This document shows positions 7,703 to 15,114 of a DNA stretch of 20,761 nucleotides, one piece after another (within the stretch, counting starts at the first letter, position 1; each line of letters starts with the position of its first letter). Under the pieces are notes generated by a model, which was not told where the DNA came from, did not search any database, and saw only the letters and a program-made list of their open reading frames with translations. This DNA is from an uncultured Eubacteriales bacterium (GTDB lineage: Bacteria; Bacillota; Clostridia; Oscillospirales; Oscillospiraceae). The translations under genes were made by a program, and so were the position numbers. The stretch is taken from positions 1 to 20,761 of the forward strand of contig URPU01000038.1 of assembly GCA_900549865.1 (NCBI GenBank), in the 5' to 3' direction.

Positions 7703-9283
7703 ATGAGCGAGAGACTGGACGGAAAATCGAATAAATTCAGCCGCTTCTGCGCGGGGGCGATACTCGTGCTGGCGATGCTGTTCATGGCCTTCCTTCTGCC
7801 CATGTCGCTTATCCGCACCACCGGGATGAGCGCCGGTGCCTCCGGCCTCACCGGCGAGATCGTCACCTTCAATTATGATAACTTTTTCCTCAACGTGATA
7901 GTGCTGGCCATATGCGTGGCCACCGTCTATATTTTCAGCCGCCTGTGCGAGCATCTGCGCCTTAAAAACCTCATCGCGGCGCTGATGCTGTGGACGGTGC
8001 TTTTCGGCGCGGCCTTTGTGTGCTCCGCCAAGCTCCAGCCGTCTGAGGATTCCTTCATCGTCACCTTCTTTGCCCGGCAGGCGGCAAAGGGCGACGTGTC
8101 TTATTATCATGAATACTTCACCTTTTTCCCGTTCCAGTTTGGCTTCGTGCTGTATGAGGAGCTGTTTTTCCGCCTGTTCGGCCTTGTCCTGCCGAACGCG
8201 CCGGAGGGCTTTTCAAGCCTCGCCTTACAGGGCGTGAACGTGCTGTGGACGGCGCTGACCTATTACGCCGTCATCGCCTGCACCGGCTACATATTCAAAA
8301 GCGAGGATGTGCAGAAGGTCACGGCGATACTGCTGTTCTTCTTCCTGCCGCCCGTGCTGTTTGCAACCTATATGTACGGCAATGTGCCGGGCCTTGCGTG
8401 CTGCTGCACAGGCGCGTGGATGTTTTTGCGCTGTCAGGCGCGGCGCGGCTGGGGCAGCGGCGTGCTGTGCGCCGTGTTCTTCGCCCTTGCCGTGTGCCTG
8501 AAGCTCAATTCCCTCATCTTTTTCGCCGCCGTCGTGATAGTGTGGATAGTCTCACTTATCCGCCGCCCGGAGGGGCGTTCCTTTATCCTGCTTGCCCTGC
8601 TCGTATTCATGACGCTGGGGCTAAAGGGCCTGCCGCAGCGCTATTATGAGGCGCGCTGCGGGGAAAGCTTCGGCTCCGGCGTGCCGATGCTGGGCTGGAT
8701 GGCCATGGGCGTCAGCGAGGGGCAGAGCTGCTCCGGCTGGTACGACACGGCCTATACGACGGACGCCTACAAGGCCGCCGGTTATGACCGCGCAGTGGCG
8801 GAGGATACTGCCCGCGCGGCGATAAAGGCGCGGCTTGAATACTTCGGCGAAGAGCCGCGCGAGGGGGCGCGCTTCTTCTCCCGCAAGCTCCTCAGCCAGT
8901 GGAACGAGCCGACCTATCAGGGCCTGTGGAACAATCAGATCCGCAAAAAATACAGTGAGCCGGGCAAACTGTACGAGCTTGTCTGCCAGCGCTTCGCCCG
9001 CCGCCTTACTCAGCTTATGAACTACTATCAGCAGATGATATTCTTCGGCTTCACGCTGGGGCTTGCGCTGCTGATGAATAAAAAGGCTATCACCGCCGCC
9101 CTGTTCCCGCTCGTGGTGCTCGGCGGGCTGCTGTACCACCTGCTTTTTGAGGCCAAGTCGCAGTATGCCGTGGGGTACGTGCTGCTCATGATCCCCATTG
9201 CGGCCTACGGCATCATGCATCTTTCGGACTTTGCCGCCGAGAGGAGCAGGAGAAAGGACCCCGCATATGGAAAAGACCTTTGA
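7703..9283 (+). CDS. GT39-like GT-C membrane glycosyltransferase
   Basis: A 526-aa polytopic protein unlike its GtrII neighbours. After the third hydrophobic helix it has QPSEDS (D116), then FFARQAAKGD, a YHEYFTFFPFQFG stretch and an LFFRLFG helix. This arrangement (acidic residue in the first outer loop, then a Y/F-P-x-Q-x-G motif) is seen in the GT39/ArnT-like transferases of Firmicutes. A soluble segment at about 310-420 (LGWMAMGVSEG, WYDTAYTTDAY, QWNEPTYQGLW) lies between membrane blocks and may contact the acceptor. It probably uses a polyprenyl-phosphate sugar on the outer face. GGGGA lies about 7 nt before the ATG. It sits 22 bp after paralogue 1 and overlaps paralogue 2 by 17 bp. GT-C class is likely; sugar and acceptor are unknown. 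Confidence 0.75.
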   Translation: MSERLDGKSNKFSRFCAGAILVLAMLFMAFLLPMSLIRTTGMSAGASGLTGEIVTFNYDNFFLNVIVLAICVATVYIFSRLCEHLRLKNLIAALMLWTVLFGAAFVCSAKLQPSEDSFIVTFFARQAAKGDVSYYHEYFTFFPFQFGFVLYEELFFRLFGLVLPNAPEGFSSLALQGVNVLWTALTYYAVIACTGYIFKSEDVQKVTAILLFFFLPPVLFATYMYGNVPGLACCCTGAWMFLRCQARRGWGSGVLCAVFFALAVCLKLNSLIFFAAVVIVWIVSLIRRPEGRSFILLALLVFMTLGLKGLPQRYYEARCGESFGSGVPMLGWMAMGVSEGQSCSGWYDTAYTTDAYKAAGYDRAVAEDTARAAIKARLEYFGEEPREGARFFSRKLLSQWNEPTYQGLWNNQIRKKYSEPGKLYELVCQRFARRLTQLMNYYQQMIFFGFTLGLALLMNKKAITAALFPLVVLGGLLYHLLFEAKSQYAVGYVLLMIPIAAYGIMHLSDFAAERSRRKDPAYGKDL

Positions 9284-10796
9284 CACGCCGCTTGAGCGCG
9301 CGCTTGCGCAGCTCAAGCGATATACGGCGCGCGACGCCGTGCCGTTCATATCCGCGCTCATTTTCGGCCTTGCCGCGCATATGTTCGCCTTTACGAATAA
9401 GCTCGTCAATGCAGACGAGATAGAATCCCTCTTCGGCAAGGGGGCGACGGTCACATCGGGCCGCTGGGGGCTGGAGGCCGTGAAGCTCCTCTTCCCGGAC
9501 TACTCCATGCCGTGGCTCTACGGGCTTGTGAGTCTTGTTCTGCTTGCTGTGTCCGTGTGCCTTATCGTCCGGCTTTTTGACATAAAGGGCCGGCTGACGC
9601 AGGTGCTGCTTGCCGGGATGATCACTGCCTTCCCCTCGCAGACAGGCACCTTCTGCTTCATGTTCACCTCCTCGGCCTATGCGCTGGCCTTTCTTATGGC
9701 GGTTCTCTCGGCGTATCTCATCGCGCGCCGGGGCAAGGCGCTCTTCCCGCTGGCGGCGCTGCTGCTCACCCTGTCGCTCAGCATCTATCAGGCGTATATC
9801 GCGCTCACGGCGAGCTTCGCCGTGCTGTGCATGGCAAAGCGCTGCATGGACGGGGAGCGGGCGGCGGACACGCTTCTGTTCGGCCTGCGCGCGCTGGGCA
9901 TGATGCTTTCCGCACTGGCGCTCTACGCGCTTGTCACCTTCGGCGTTTTCCGGATAACCGGCGCGTCATTCAACGATTACGTCACGGACAACGCAAACCC
10001 GCTGGGGCTTTTTGGCCGGGTGCGCATGGCCTATGACTTTCTTGTGTATTATCTCAGCTACAGGGAGTTCGCCCTGATAACGGGCGAGGCCTCGCGCTGG
10101 ATGCATCTTGTGTGCATGGCGCTGTGCGCGGCGGGGCTTATCCGCCTGTGCATTGAAATGCTTCGGGCAAAGCGCGCGCTTTCCGCCGTGGTGCTCCTTG
10201 GCTGCACGGCCATCCTCCCGCTGGCTGTCAACTGCATGTTCCTCGCCATGTCCAAGGGCTCCATCCACACGCTGGTCATCTACAGCTTCGTCGCGTTCTA
10301 TGTTCTGGCGGCTATGCTGCTGGAGCGCGCGTTTGCAGGCGGCGCGCCTCTGCGCCGTGCCGCGCGCGATGTTATTTATGTCTCTCTCGCCGTCACGCTT
10401 ATGAGCAACGTGTATTTTGCAAATGAGGTCTACCTCAAAATGTACCTCCAGTATGAAAACGCTTACTCGTTCTATTCCATTCTGCTCAGCCGCGTTGAAA
10501 GCACGCCGGGCTTTGACGAGAATACAAAGCTTGCCCTCATCGGGGAGCAGGACAACGCCATCACCAGCTTTGACGAGATAGACACCGGCTATATCATGGG
10601 ACCGAGCAAGGACCTTATCAACATCTACTCGCGCGAAAACTTCCTTCGCCGCTATCTCGGCTGTGACATCCGGCTTGCCTCGGCGAGGGAGATATCGATG
10701 CTTGAAAAAACAGAGTACTTTGCCGAAATGGCGGAGTATCCGTATTATGGCTCCGTGCGCAAGATCGGCGATTTCGTCGTCGTCAAGCTGGGCTGA
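9267..10796 (+). CDS. GtrII-type membrane glucosyltransferase, paralogue 2
   Basis: A 509-aa polytopic homologue of the genes at 6190 and 10812, full length. It shows FTNKLVNADE (D50-E51), LFGKG, TSGRWGLEAVK and FPDYSMPW, then a C-terminal soluble tail with YENAYSFYS, STPGF, FDEIDTG and LINIYSR, ending in VVVKLG. The start is taken as the ATG at 9267, preceded by AGGAG and AAAGGA, giving a 17-bp overlap with the previous gene; the reading frame stays open to 9198, but an earlier start would run deep into that gene. The block 9438-9499 is almost identical in DNA to 10980-11041 of paralogue 3, so these two are the younger duplicates. Predicted role: transfer of a polyprenyl-phosphate-linked hexose to a surface glycan. 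Confidence 0.85.
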   Translation: MEKTFDTPLERALAQLKRYTARDAVPFISALIFGLAAHMFAFTNKLVNADEIESLFGKGATVTSGRWGLEAVKLLFPDYSMPWLYGLVSLVLLAVSVCLIVRLFDIKGRLTQVLLAGMITAFPSQTGTFCFMFTSSAYALAFLMAVLSAYLIARRGKALFPLAALLLTLSLSIYQAYIALTASFAVLCMAKRCMDGERAADTLLFGLRALGMMLSALALYALVTFGVFRITGASFNDYVTDNANPLGLFGRVRMAYDFLVYYLSYREFALITGEASRWMHLVCMALCAAGLIRLCIEMLRAKRALSAVVLLGCTAILPLAVNCMFLAMSKGSIHTLVIYSFVAFYVLAAMLLERAFAGGAPLRRAARDVIYVSLAVTLMSNVYFANEVYLKMYLQYENAYSFYSILLSRVESTPGFDENTKLALIGEQDNAITSFDEIDTGYIMGPSKDLINIYSRENFLRRYLGCDIRLASAREISMLEKTEYFAEMAEYPYYGSVRKIGDFVVVKLG

Positions 10797-10811
10797 AAGG
10801 GGGCGGCGTGA

Positions 10812-12326
10812 ATGAAAAATGAACTCTCCCTCTGTGAGCGGGCGTATCTGCACCTGTGTGCCGCCGTGCGCCGCTTCGCGCTTCCGCTGGCGTCGTTTTT
10901 TGCTGTCGGTTTTCTTGCGCATATGTACGCGTTCACGAATAAGCTGCTCAACGCTGACGAGACTGCGGCGCTCTTCTCCAAGGGGGCGACGGTCACGTCG
11001 GGCCGCTGGGGGCTGGAGGCCGTGAAGCTCATCTTCCCGGATGTGTCCATGCCGTGGATATACGGAGTTATAAGCCTTGCGCTCATCGCGGCGGCCGTGT
11101 GCTTCGTGATATGCATGTTCGATATCAAACGCCCTCTCACGCAGGCGCTGCTGGCGGGCGCGTTCGCGGCCTTCCCGGCGCTCACGGGGAACTTCTGCTA
11201 TATGTTCACCTCCTCGGCCTACGCGCTGGCCATCCTCGGCACAGTCGCCGCCGTGTATCTTTTCCATCGCGGCGGGTGGAGGCGCGGCCTCGCGGGCGCT
11301 GTGCTGCTGGCTTTCTCACTCGGCATTTATCAGGCGTATATCAGCCTCGCGGCAAGCCTGTGCGTGCTGCTTCTCATAAAGCGTCTCATGCGCGAGGAGT
11401 GCACCGCGCGCGATACCCTCATCCGCGGGGCGGTATATCTGGGCTGGCTCATAGGCTCTCTCGCGGCGTATTATATCGTCACGCTTATAGTTGAGGCCGC
11501 CATGGCCTCCGGCTATCAGAGCTACTCCGTCACGTCCGGGCTTGCCCCGCTGCGCAGTCTTATCACGGCCTATACCTCCTTTGCCGGCATATTCCTTTCC
11601 GGCAACTTCGGCTATGTCAATTCCGGCCTCTCCAGAGTTCTGCACCTTCTCTGTGCCGCCGCGGCGGTGGGCGTGACGGCCGCAAGCATACTGCGCCGCC
11701 ATGACGCGAAGAAAACGGCGCTTGCCGCCGTGCTTATGGCTGTGTACCCGCTCAGCGTCAACTGCATGTACCTAATCGCCTCCGTCGATATCATCCACAG
11801 TCTCGTGGTGTTCAGCTTTGTGTCGTTCTACGTGTTCGCCGCAATGGCACTGGAGGCCGTTCCGGCGGAGTGGGGGAGCGGCGCGCGCCGCGCTGTGAAG
11901 GGGCTCGTTCCGGCGGCGCTGGCGCTCATCATCGCCTGCAACGTGTACTTTGCCAACAAGGTCTATCTCAAGATGTATCTTGAGTATGAAAATGCCTACG
12001 CGTTTTATAACACGCTCATGGCGCAGGTGATGGATACGCCGGGCTTCGGCCGCTATACTGTCATTGATCTGGTCGGCAATACCTCCGCCGGCGTCACGCG
12101 CTTTGACAATATCGACACCTCCGGCTTCACGGGGCCGAATGAGGAGCTTGTCAACACCTACACGCGCGTGAGCTTCATCAAATACTATCTCGGCCTTGAC
12201 CTGTACATGTACCGCGAGGACACCGTGTATGACGCCGCGTGGTATGATGAGATGCCGTGCTATCCCGCGCCCGGCTCCATCCGCCTGCTTGAGGACGAGG
12301 GGCGGATAGTCGTCAAGCTTAGCTGA
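10812..12326 (+). CDS. GtrII-type membrane glucosyltransferase, paralogue 3
   Basis: A 504-aa polytopic protein, last gene of the operon, 15 bp after paralogue 2 with a GGGGGCGG ribosome binding site. It carries FTNKLLNADE (D49-E50), LFSKG, TSGRWGLEAVK and FPDVSMPW, and a soluble tail with YENAYAFYNTL, DTPGF, FDNIDTSGF and a terminal IVVKLS. The tail has diverged more than the membrane part: LINIYSR of the other two is LVNTYTR here. Divergent tails beside a fixed active-site block suggest the three enzymes share a donor type but differ in acceptor or position. This is inference. A strong hairpin follows the stop by 10 bp. Confidence 0.85.
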   Translation: MKNELSLCERAYLHLCAAVRRFALPLASFFAVGFLAHMYAFTNKLLNADETAALFSKGATVTSGRWGLEAVKLIFPDVSMPWIYGVISLALIAAAVCFVICMFDIKRPLTQALLAGAFAAFPALTGNFCYMFTSSAYALAILGTVAAVYLFHRGGWRRGLAGAVLLAFSLGIYQAYISLAASLCVLLLIKRLMREECTARDTLIRGAVYLGWLIGSLAAYYIVTLIVEAAMASGYQSYSVTSGLAPLRSLITAYTSFAGIFLSGNFGYVNSGLSRVLHLLCAAAAVGVTAASILRRHDAKKTALAAVLMAVYPLSVNCMYLIASVDIIHSLVVFSFVSFYVFAAMALEAVPAEWGSGARRAVKGLVPAALALIIACNVYFANKVYLKMYLEYENAYAFYNTLMAQVMDTPGFGRYTVIDLVGNTSAGVTRFDNIDTSGFTGPNEELVNTYTRVSFIKYYLGLDLYMYREDTVYDAAWYDEMPCYPAPGSIRLLEDEGRIVVKLS

Positions 12327-12336
12327 AAAAACTGCA

Positions 12337-12366
12337 CCCCCGATGCGGCTTTTGCCGCGTCGGGGG
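12337..12366. terminator. Operon-end terminator
   Basis: A 13-bp stem, CCCCCGATGCGGC with GCCGCGTCGGGGG, containing one G-U pair and a TTTT loop. On the plus strand it is followed by CGTTT, and on the other strand by a run of six T (12326-12331), so it can act in both directions. It ends the glgA-GtrII operon and probably also the 46-aa gene coming the other way. Confidence 0.8.
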
Positions 12367-12396
12367 CGTTTATCATGTCGTTATGTCGCTTCCGGC

Positions 12397-12537
12397 TTAT
12401 TTGCGGCGTCTGTCCGCGATGAAGCCGCTCAGCCATTCAGCGCCCACGGCGATGAAGGCAAAGCTGCCGGAAAGAATGGCAAGGACCGTGTCGCAAATCT
12501 CGGCCATTGCCGGATGCTCGTCAAAAAACTGCTTCAT
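12397..12537 (-). CDS. Small 46-aa membrane-type protein, unknown function
   Basis: A reading frame too short for most gene finders. The protein starts MKQFFDEHPAMAEICDTVL, continues with a hydrophobic stretch at about residues 17-33 (LAILSGSFAFIAVGA) and ends GFIADRRRK. The layout is a short acidic N-terminus, one membrane helix and a basic C-terminal anchor. The support for coding is strong: a perfect AGGAGG (12548-12553) sits 10 nt before the ATG, and a TATAAT (12569-12574) lies about 20 bp further upstream. I do not recognise the family. It could be a small membrane regulator, or less likely a toxin-like or holin-like peptide; there is no partner gene nearby. It lies between the operon terminator and a degraded protease gene. 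Confidence 0.65.
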   Translation of the reverse strand: MKQFFDEHPAMAEICDTVLAILSGSFAFIAVGAEWLSGFIADRRRK

Positions 12538-12568
12538 ATCGTCATAACCTCCTGTATTCTATATTAGT

Positions 12569-12574
12569 ATTATA
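12569..12574 (-). promoter_or_regulatory. Candidate -10 box for the 46-aa gene
   Basis: A perfect TATAAT on the minus strand upstream of the AGGAGG site. The hexamer 17 bp further upstream (TATACC) is a poor -35, so this promoter is weak or depends on an activator, or the -10 is fortuitous. Confidence 0.4.
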
Positions 12575-12659
12575 CTGCCGCGGCGTGCGCCGGTATAGCG
12601 CCCTTATGTATGCGAATGTGTCGGATTTATAGGAACCTTTATAATAAACACATTCTCCC

Positions 12660-12932
12660 GAAAAAAGCGCCTGTTCAGGCGGCGCGGCGCTCCTGCCGAC
12701 GCTTTTGCAGCTCGTATATGCCTGCGCGGTGGGCTTCATGTTCACTGTGCTCTTTTATAAGGGCGGCAGCCTGTGGCCGTGCATGATCACGCACGGCGTC
12801 CTCAACGCGCTCAGTGCCTTTGCGGTCGAGGGCACGGAAGCCGCCGACATGCTCACCGCCGCGGCGCTCACGGTCATATCCGTGCTCTACGCCCTGTGGA
12901 TACTGAAGCACGGCGCAGACAAAACGGAATAA
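12660..12932 (+). pseudogene. 5'-truncated CPBP-family intramembrane protease remnant
   Basis: The open frame from just after a stop at 12645 encodes only the C-terminal end of a CPBP (Abi/CAAX-protease-like, PF02517) glutamic intramembrane peptidase. Recognisable parts are ALLPTLLQLVYACAVGF, then LFYKGGSLWPCMITHGVLN, which holds the family's last conserved H-x-x-x-N motif, then a final membrane helix and a charged end. The upstream EE-x-x-x-R and F-x-x-x-H catalytic motifs are missing. The only possible starts (such as TTG at 12705) lack a ribosome binding site. Homology appears to begin around 12675, so the front of the gene was lost by deletion or replaced by the segment carrying the 46-aa gene. 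It is most likely non-functional. Confidence 0.8.
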
Positions 12933-12944
12933 AATATATAAGCA

Positions 12945-12972
12945 AGGGGCGGCAGGATTTCCTGACGCCCCT
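12945..12972. terminator. Bidirectional terminator
   Basis: AGGGGCGGCAGGA pairs with TCCTGACGCCCCT, with one mismatch and a tight T-rich loop. T-rich sequence follows on the plus strand (TTTATTTT) and an A/T-rich stretch on the minus strand. It lies 6 bp beyond the stop of the HAD gene and 13 bp beyond the protease remnant. Confidence 0.75.
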
Positions 12973-12977
12973 GTGCT

Positions 12978-13634
12978 TTATTTTGCGGAGATGCGCACAT
13001 CCTCCAGCGAGGGCAGCACGCATGCCGCCATACGCCGGAAGTCCTCTCCCGGCTGCTTCATATCCGGCACGCATATCACGTCTATCCCTGCCGTGTGCGC
13101 GGCCTGAACGCCCGCCTCGCTGTCCTCCAGCACGATGCAGTCCTCCGCGCCGAATCCGGCCTTGCGCGCCGCCGCGATGAAGATATCCGGATACGGCTTC
13201 CCGCGCTTGACCTCCGGGCCGAACACCATCGCGTCGAAAAACCCGGCAATGCCGTCGCTCTCCAGTACACCCCGCGCCCGTTCCCCGGCGCTTGACGTGG
13301 CCAGAACGATGCGGCAGCCGCGCTCCTTCAGCCGCGCCAACAGCGCCCGCGCCCCCGGCTTTAGAGCCACGCCGTTTTTGAAGTAAAACCTCTCGCGTTC
13401 GGCGTGTTGCGCCTTGCCCTCCTCCACGGAGAGGGGCAGACCGAAATTGCGGATGATGGCCGAAATGTTGTCGTCCAGCGTTTTCCCGCTGTAGTCGCGC
13501 AGATATACGTCCAGCGTGAAGCCCTGCCCGTATGGGCGCAGTATGTCGAGATAGATGCTGTAGCTTATGCCCTCTGTGTCGATAAGCAGCCCGTCAAGGT
13601 CGAAAATGACGGCTTTCTTTATGTATTCTTTCAT
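12978..13634 (-). CDS. HAD-superfamily phosphatase/phosphomutase (beta-PGM-like)
   Basis: A 218-aa cytosolic HAD subfamily I enzyme. Motif I is FDLDGLLIDTE (nucleophile D12, acid/base D14), motif II is ATSS (S114), motif III is the lysine in RGKPYPD (K146), and motif IV is LEDSEAGVQAA (E170-D171). The helical cap between residues 16 and 90 is of the beta-phosphoglucomutase / sugar-phosphatase type. The start is the ATG at 13634 because MKEYIKKAVIFDLDG is the usual beginning; an in-frame ATG at 13667 would add 11 unmatched residues. Its ribosome binding site is weak. It follows the secreted-protein gene by 83 bp in the same direction. Substrates of this branch are small phosphorylated metabolites; whether it is a mutase or a phosphatase cannot be decided. 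Confidence 0.88.
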   Translation of the reverse strand: MKEYIKKAVIFDLDGLLIDTEGISYSIYLDILRPYGQGFTLDVYLRDYSGKTLDDNISAIIRNFGLPLSVEEGKAQHAERERFYFKNGVALKPGARALLARLKERGCRIVLATSSAGERARGVLESDGIAGFFDAMVFGPEVKRGKPYPDIFIAAARKAGFGAEDCIVLEDSEAGVQAAHTAGIDVICVPDMKQPGEDFRRMAACVLPSLEDVRISAK

Positions 13635-13717
13635 CTCTATATTACCTGCTGTCTTATGCGTGCACATATATTAACCCCGGCGCGCCGTTTTGGCAATACC
13701 CGGTTTTGCCCGGCGGC

Positions 13718-14260
13718 TCAAAGCATCTGCCGCCAGTCCAGCGTGTATATGACGGGCGCGGCCCCGGTCATGCGCGAAAGCATCTCGCCGTAGGGCGACA
13801 CGAACCCCGTGCGTGTGTACAGCGGCTCAAGCGCGAGCGTGCAATCCAGCCGCGCCGACGCGACGCCTGCCGGAAGTGCCTCATACAGCATCCCGTGCAG
13901 CCTTTCCGCCAGCACCGCGCCGCTTTCTGCGCAGCCCAGCCGCGTCCCGTCAGCATATACGGCGCACGCGGCGGAAACGCCCGGCGCTGCACGCAGCAGC
14001 GCGTCGCTCACGGTTCCGGCCTCTCCGCCGGGCGGAGACAGGCGCAGCCTGTATCGCCGCTCAAGCTCCGGCACCGCCGCCTCCCGCGGGCATATCTCCT
14101 CCGCCGCCGCGGCCGCGGCGCGCTCCCCGGTATCGGCACAGCTTATGCTGTACAGCCCGCTCAGCCGATTCCCGTCCACGCTCAATTCGCAGCAGGGCCT
14201 CAGATTTGCCGCCGCCGTCAGCAGCAGCGCCAGAATGAACAGCGCGGTCTTTTTCCTCAA
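13718..14260 (-). CDS. Secreted or membrane-anchored protein of unknown function, TTG start
   Basis: A 180-aa protein beginning MRKKTALFILALLLTAAANL, a clear signal peptide or anchor, so it acts outside the membrane. The start is TTG at 14260: a near-perfect GGAGGTGA ribosome binding site lies 7 nt upstream and no ATG fits. The frame remains open far upstream, but that part lies over the SSB-like gene in another frame. The C-terminal half (CAVYADGTRLG, ESGAVLAERLHGML, TLALEPLY, MLSRMTGAAPVIY) resembles the N-terminal exported domain in front of M23 peptidase or G5/LysM modules in Clostridia, but no peptidase domain follows. It may be a stand-alone version or a truncated form. The gene call is firm; the family is tentative. 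Confidence 0.7.
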   Translation of the reverse strand: MRKKTALFILALLLTAAANLRPCCELSVDGNRLSGLYSISCADTGERAAAAAAEEICPREAAVPELERRYRLRLSPPGGEAGTVSDALLRAAPGVSAACAVYADGTRLGCAESGAVLAERLHGMLYEALPAGVASARLDCTLALEPLYTRTGFVSPYGEMLSRMTGAAPVIYTLDWRQML

Positions 14261-14278
14261 ACGATCACCTCCGCCGGT

Positions 14279-14307
14279 ACCATATCGCAAAACAAAGCGC
14301 CGGTCAA
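14279..14307 (-). promoter_or_regulatory. Promoter of the secreted-protein/HAD genes
   Basis: On the minus strand, TTGACC (14302-14307), a 17-bp spacer, then TATGGT (14279-14284). The predicted start of transcription falls just ahead of the GGAGGTGA site of the TTG-start gene, giving a very short leader. Confidence 0.6.
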
Positions 14308-14355
14308 CACCTTCGACAAAGCTTCTGCGCCATGCCGCAAAGGTTGTAAATATCC

Positions 14356-14973
14356 TTATTTCCCGTCGCAGATACACTCCGCCTCGGTCACGGACACCTC
14401 GTATGCCGTTTTCTCCGCCGCGCCGTCCTCGCTCAGCTTTATATACTTGCGGCTTTGTATGCGCCCCTCCAGCCTTATCTGCGTGCCGACGGTCCACGCC
14501 GCGGCCTCGCGCGCTTTCAGCCCCCAGCATATGCACGGCAGATAATCGGAGCGGCCGTAGTGCCGGTTCACGGCCAGCATAAGGTCGCAGATATCCCGCC
14601 CCATCGGCGTGCACCGCAGGTTCGGCGCCTTGCACAGCGTTCCGCTCAGCTGCACAAGGTTGCAGTCGTCTTCATCGCACAGCATGAGCTCCCGCGCGAA
14701 CACGGTTATCACCAGCTTCGCCCCCTCGCCGCGCCTGTTGTTGAAGGTGCGCAGCTGACCCGTCACGCACAGCTTTTCGCACTCTGCCGCCTCCAGCAGC
14801 GCAAGCTGCTCCGGCCGCACCACGATGTTCAGCGTGTCCGTGTTGCCGGAAAGGCGCTGCACCTCCAGCGGGAAGATATAAAACTGCTGCCCCCGGCTGG
14901 AATGGGAATAAGCGGGCCTGCCGGCCATGACGCCGCAGAGCTTCACGTAATTATTAGGGGATATCATGTCCAT
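14356..14973 (-). CDS. SSB-like single-stranded DNA-binding protein with two OB-fold halves
   Basis: A 205-aa cytosolic protein. Residues about 8-95 (NYVKLCGVMAGRP, then QFYIFPLEVQRLSG and NIVVRPEQ) and about 113-195 (VQLSGTLCKAPNLRCTPMGR, CDLMLAVNR, YLPCICWG, IRLEGRIQSRKY) each look like an SSB/PriB-type OB fold. The second half matches the bacterial SSB core best, including the LAVNR strand and the G-R-I-Q-S-R-x-Y strand. It lacks the long glycine-rich linker and acidic D-x-x-P-F tip of replication SSB, so it is probably the second, non-essential SSB-like protein found in many Clostridia. The start is ATG at 14973 with AAGGAC about 10 nt upstream; the longer frame to 15021 lacks a site. It diverges from deoC. 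Confidence 0.75.
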   Translation of the reverse strand: MDMISPNNYVKLCGVMAGRPAYSHSSRGQQFYIFPLEVQRLSGNTDTLNIVVRPEQLALLEAAECEKLCVTGQLRTFNNRRGEGAKLVITVFARELMLCDEDDCNLVQLSGTLCKAPNLRCTPMGRDICDLMLAVNRHYGRSDYLPCICWGLKAREAAAWTVGTQIRLEGRIQSRKYIKLSEDGAAEKTAYEVSVTEAECICDGK

Positions 14974-15053
14974 TATGTAGCCGTCCTTTTCTTGTAATAG
15001 ATAGAAGGAAGCGCTTTGCACTTGTCCTGCTTAAATCTATTCTCACGCGGCAC

Positions 15054-15082
15054 TTGAATATGCCAGTGGAAAAGGATATAAT
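15054..15082 (+). promoter_or_regulatory. Promoter of deoC
   Basis: TTGAAT (15054-15059), a 17-bp spacer, then TATAAT (15077-15082). The leader to the ATG at 15115 is about 25 nt and contains the AAGGAG ribosome binding site. No operator-like palindrome is obvious around it. Confidence 0.8.
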
Positions 15083-15114
15083 AGCTGTGCAATAATTGAG
15101 AAGGAGAACCTGAA

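Noticed and set aside
9198..9266. Upstream start for GtrII paralogue 2
   Set aside because: It would lie within the end of the previous gene; AGGAG and the paralogues support the ATG at 9267.
9966..11267. 433-codon minus-strand frame across two GtrII genes
   Set aside because: It runs opposite two full-length homologous genes and has shadow-type composition rich in H, R and E.
12397..12932. Toxin-antitoxin pair made of the 46-aa protein and the CPBP fragment
   Set aside because: They are on opposite strands, the CPBP frame is a decayed remnant without a start, and no antitoxin-like gene is present.
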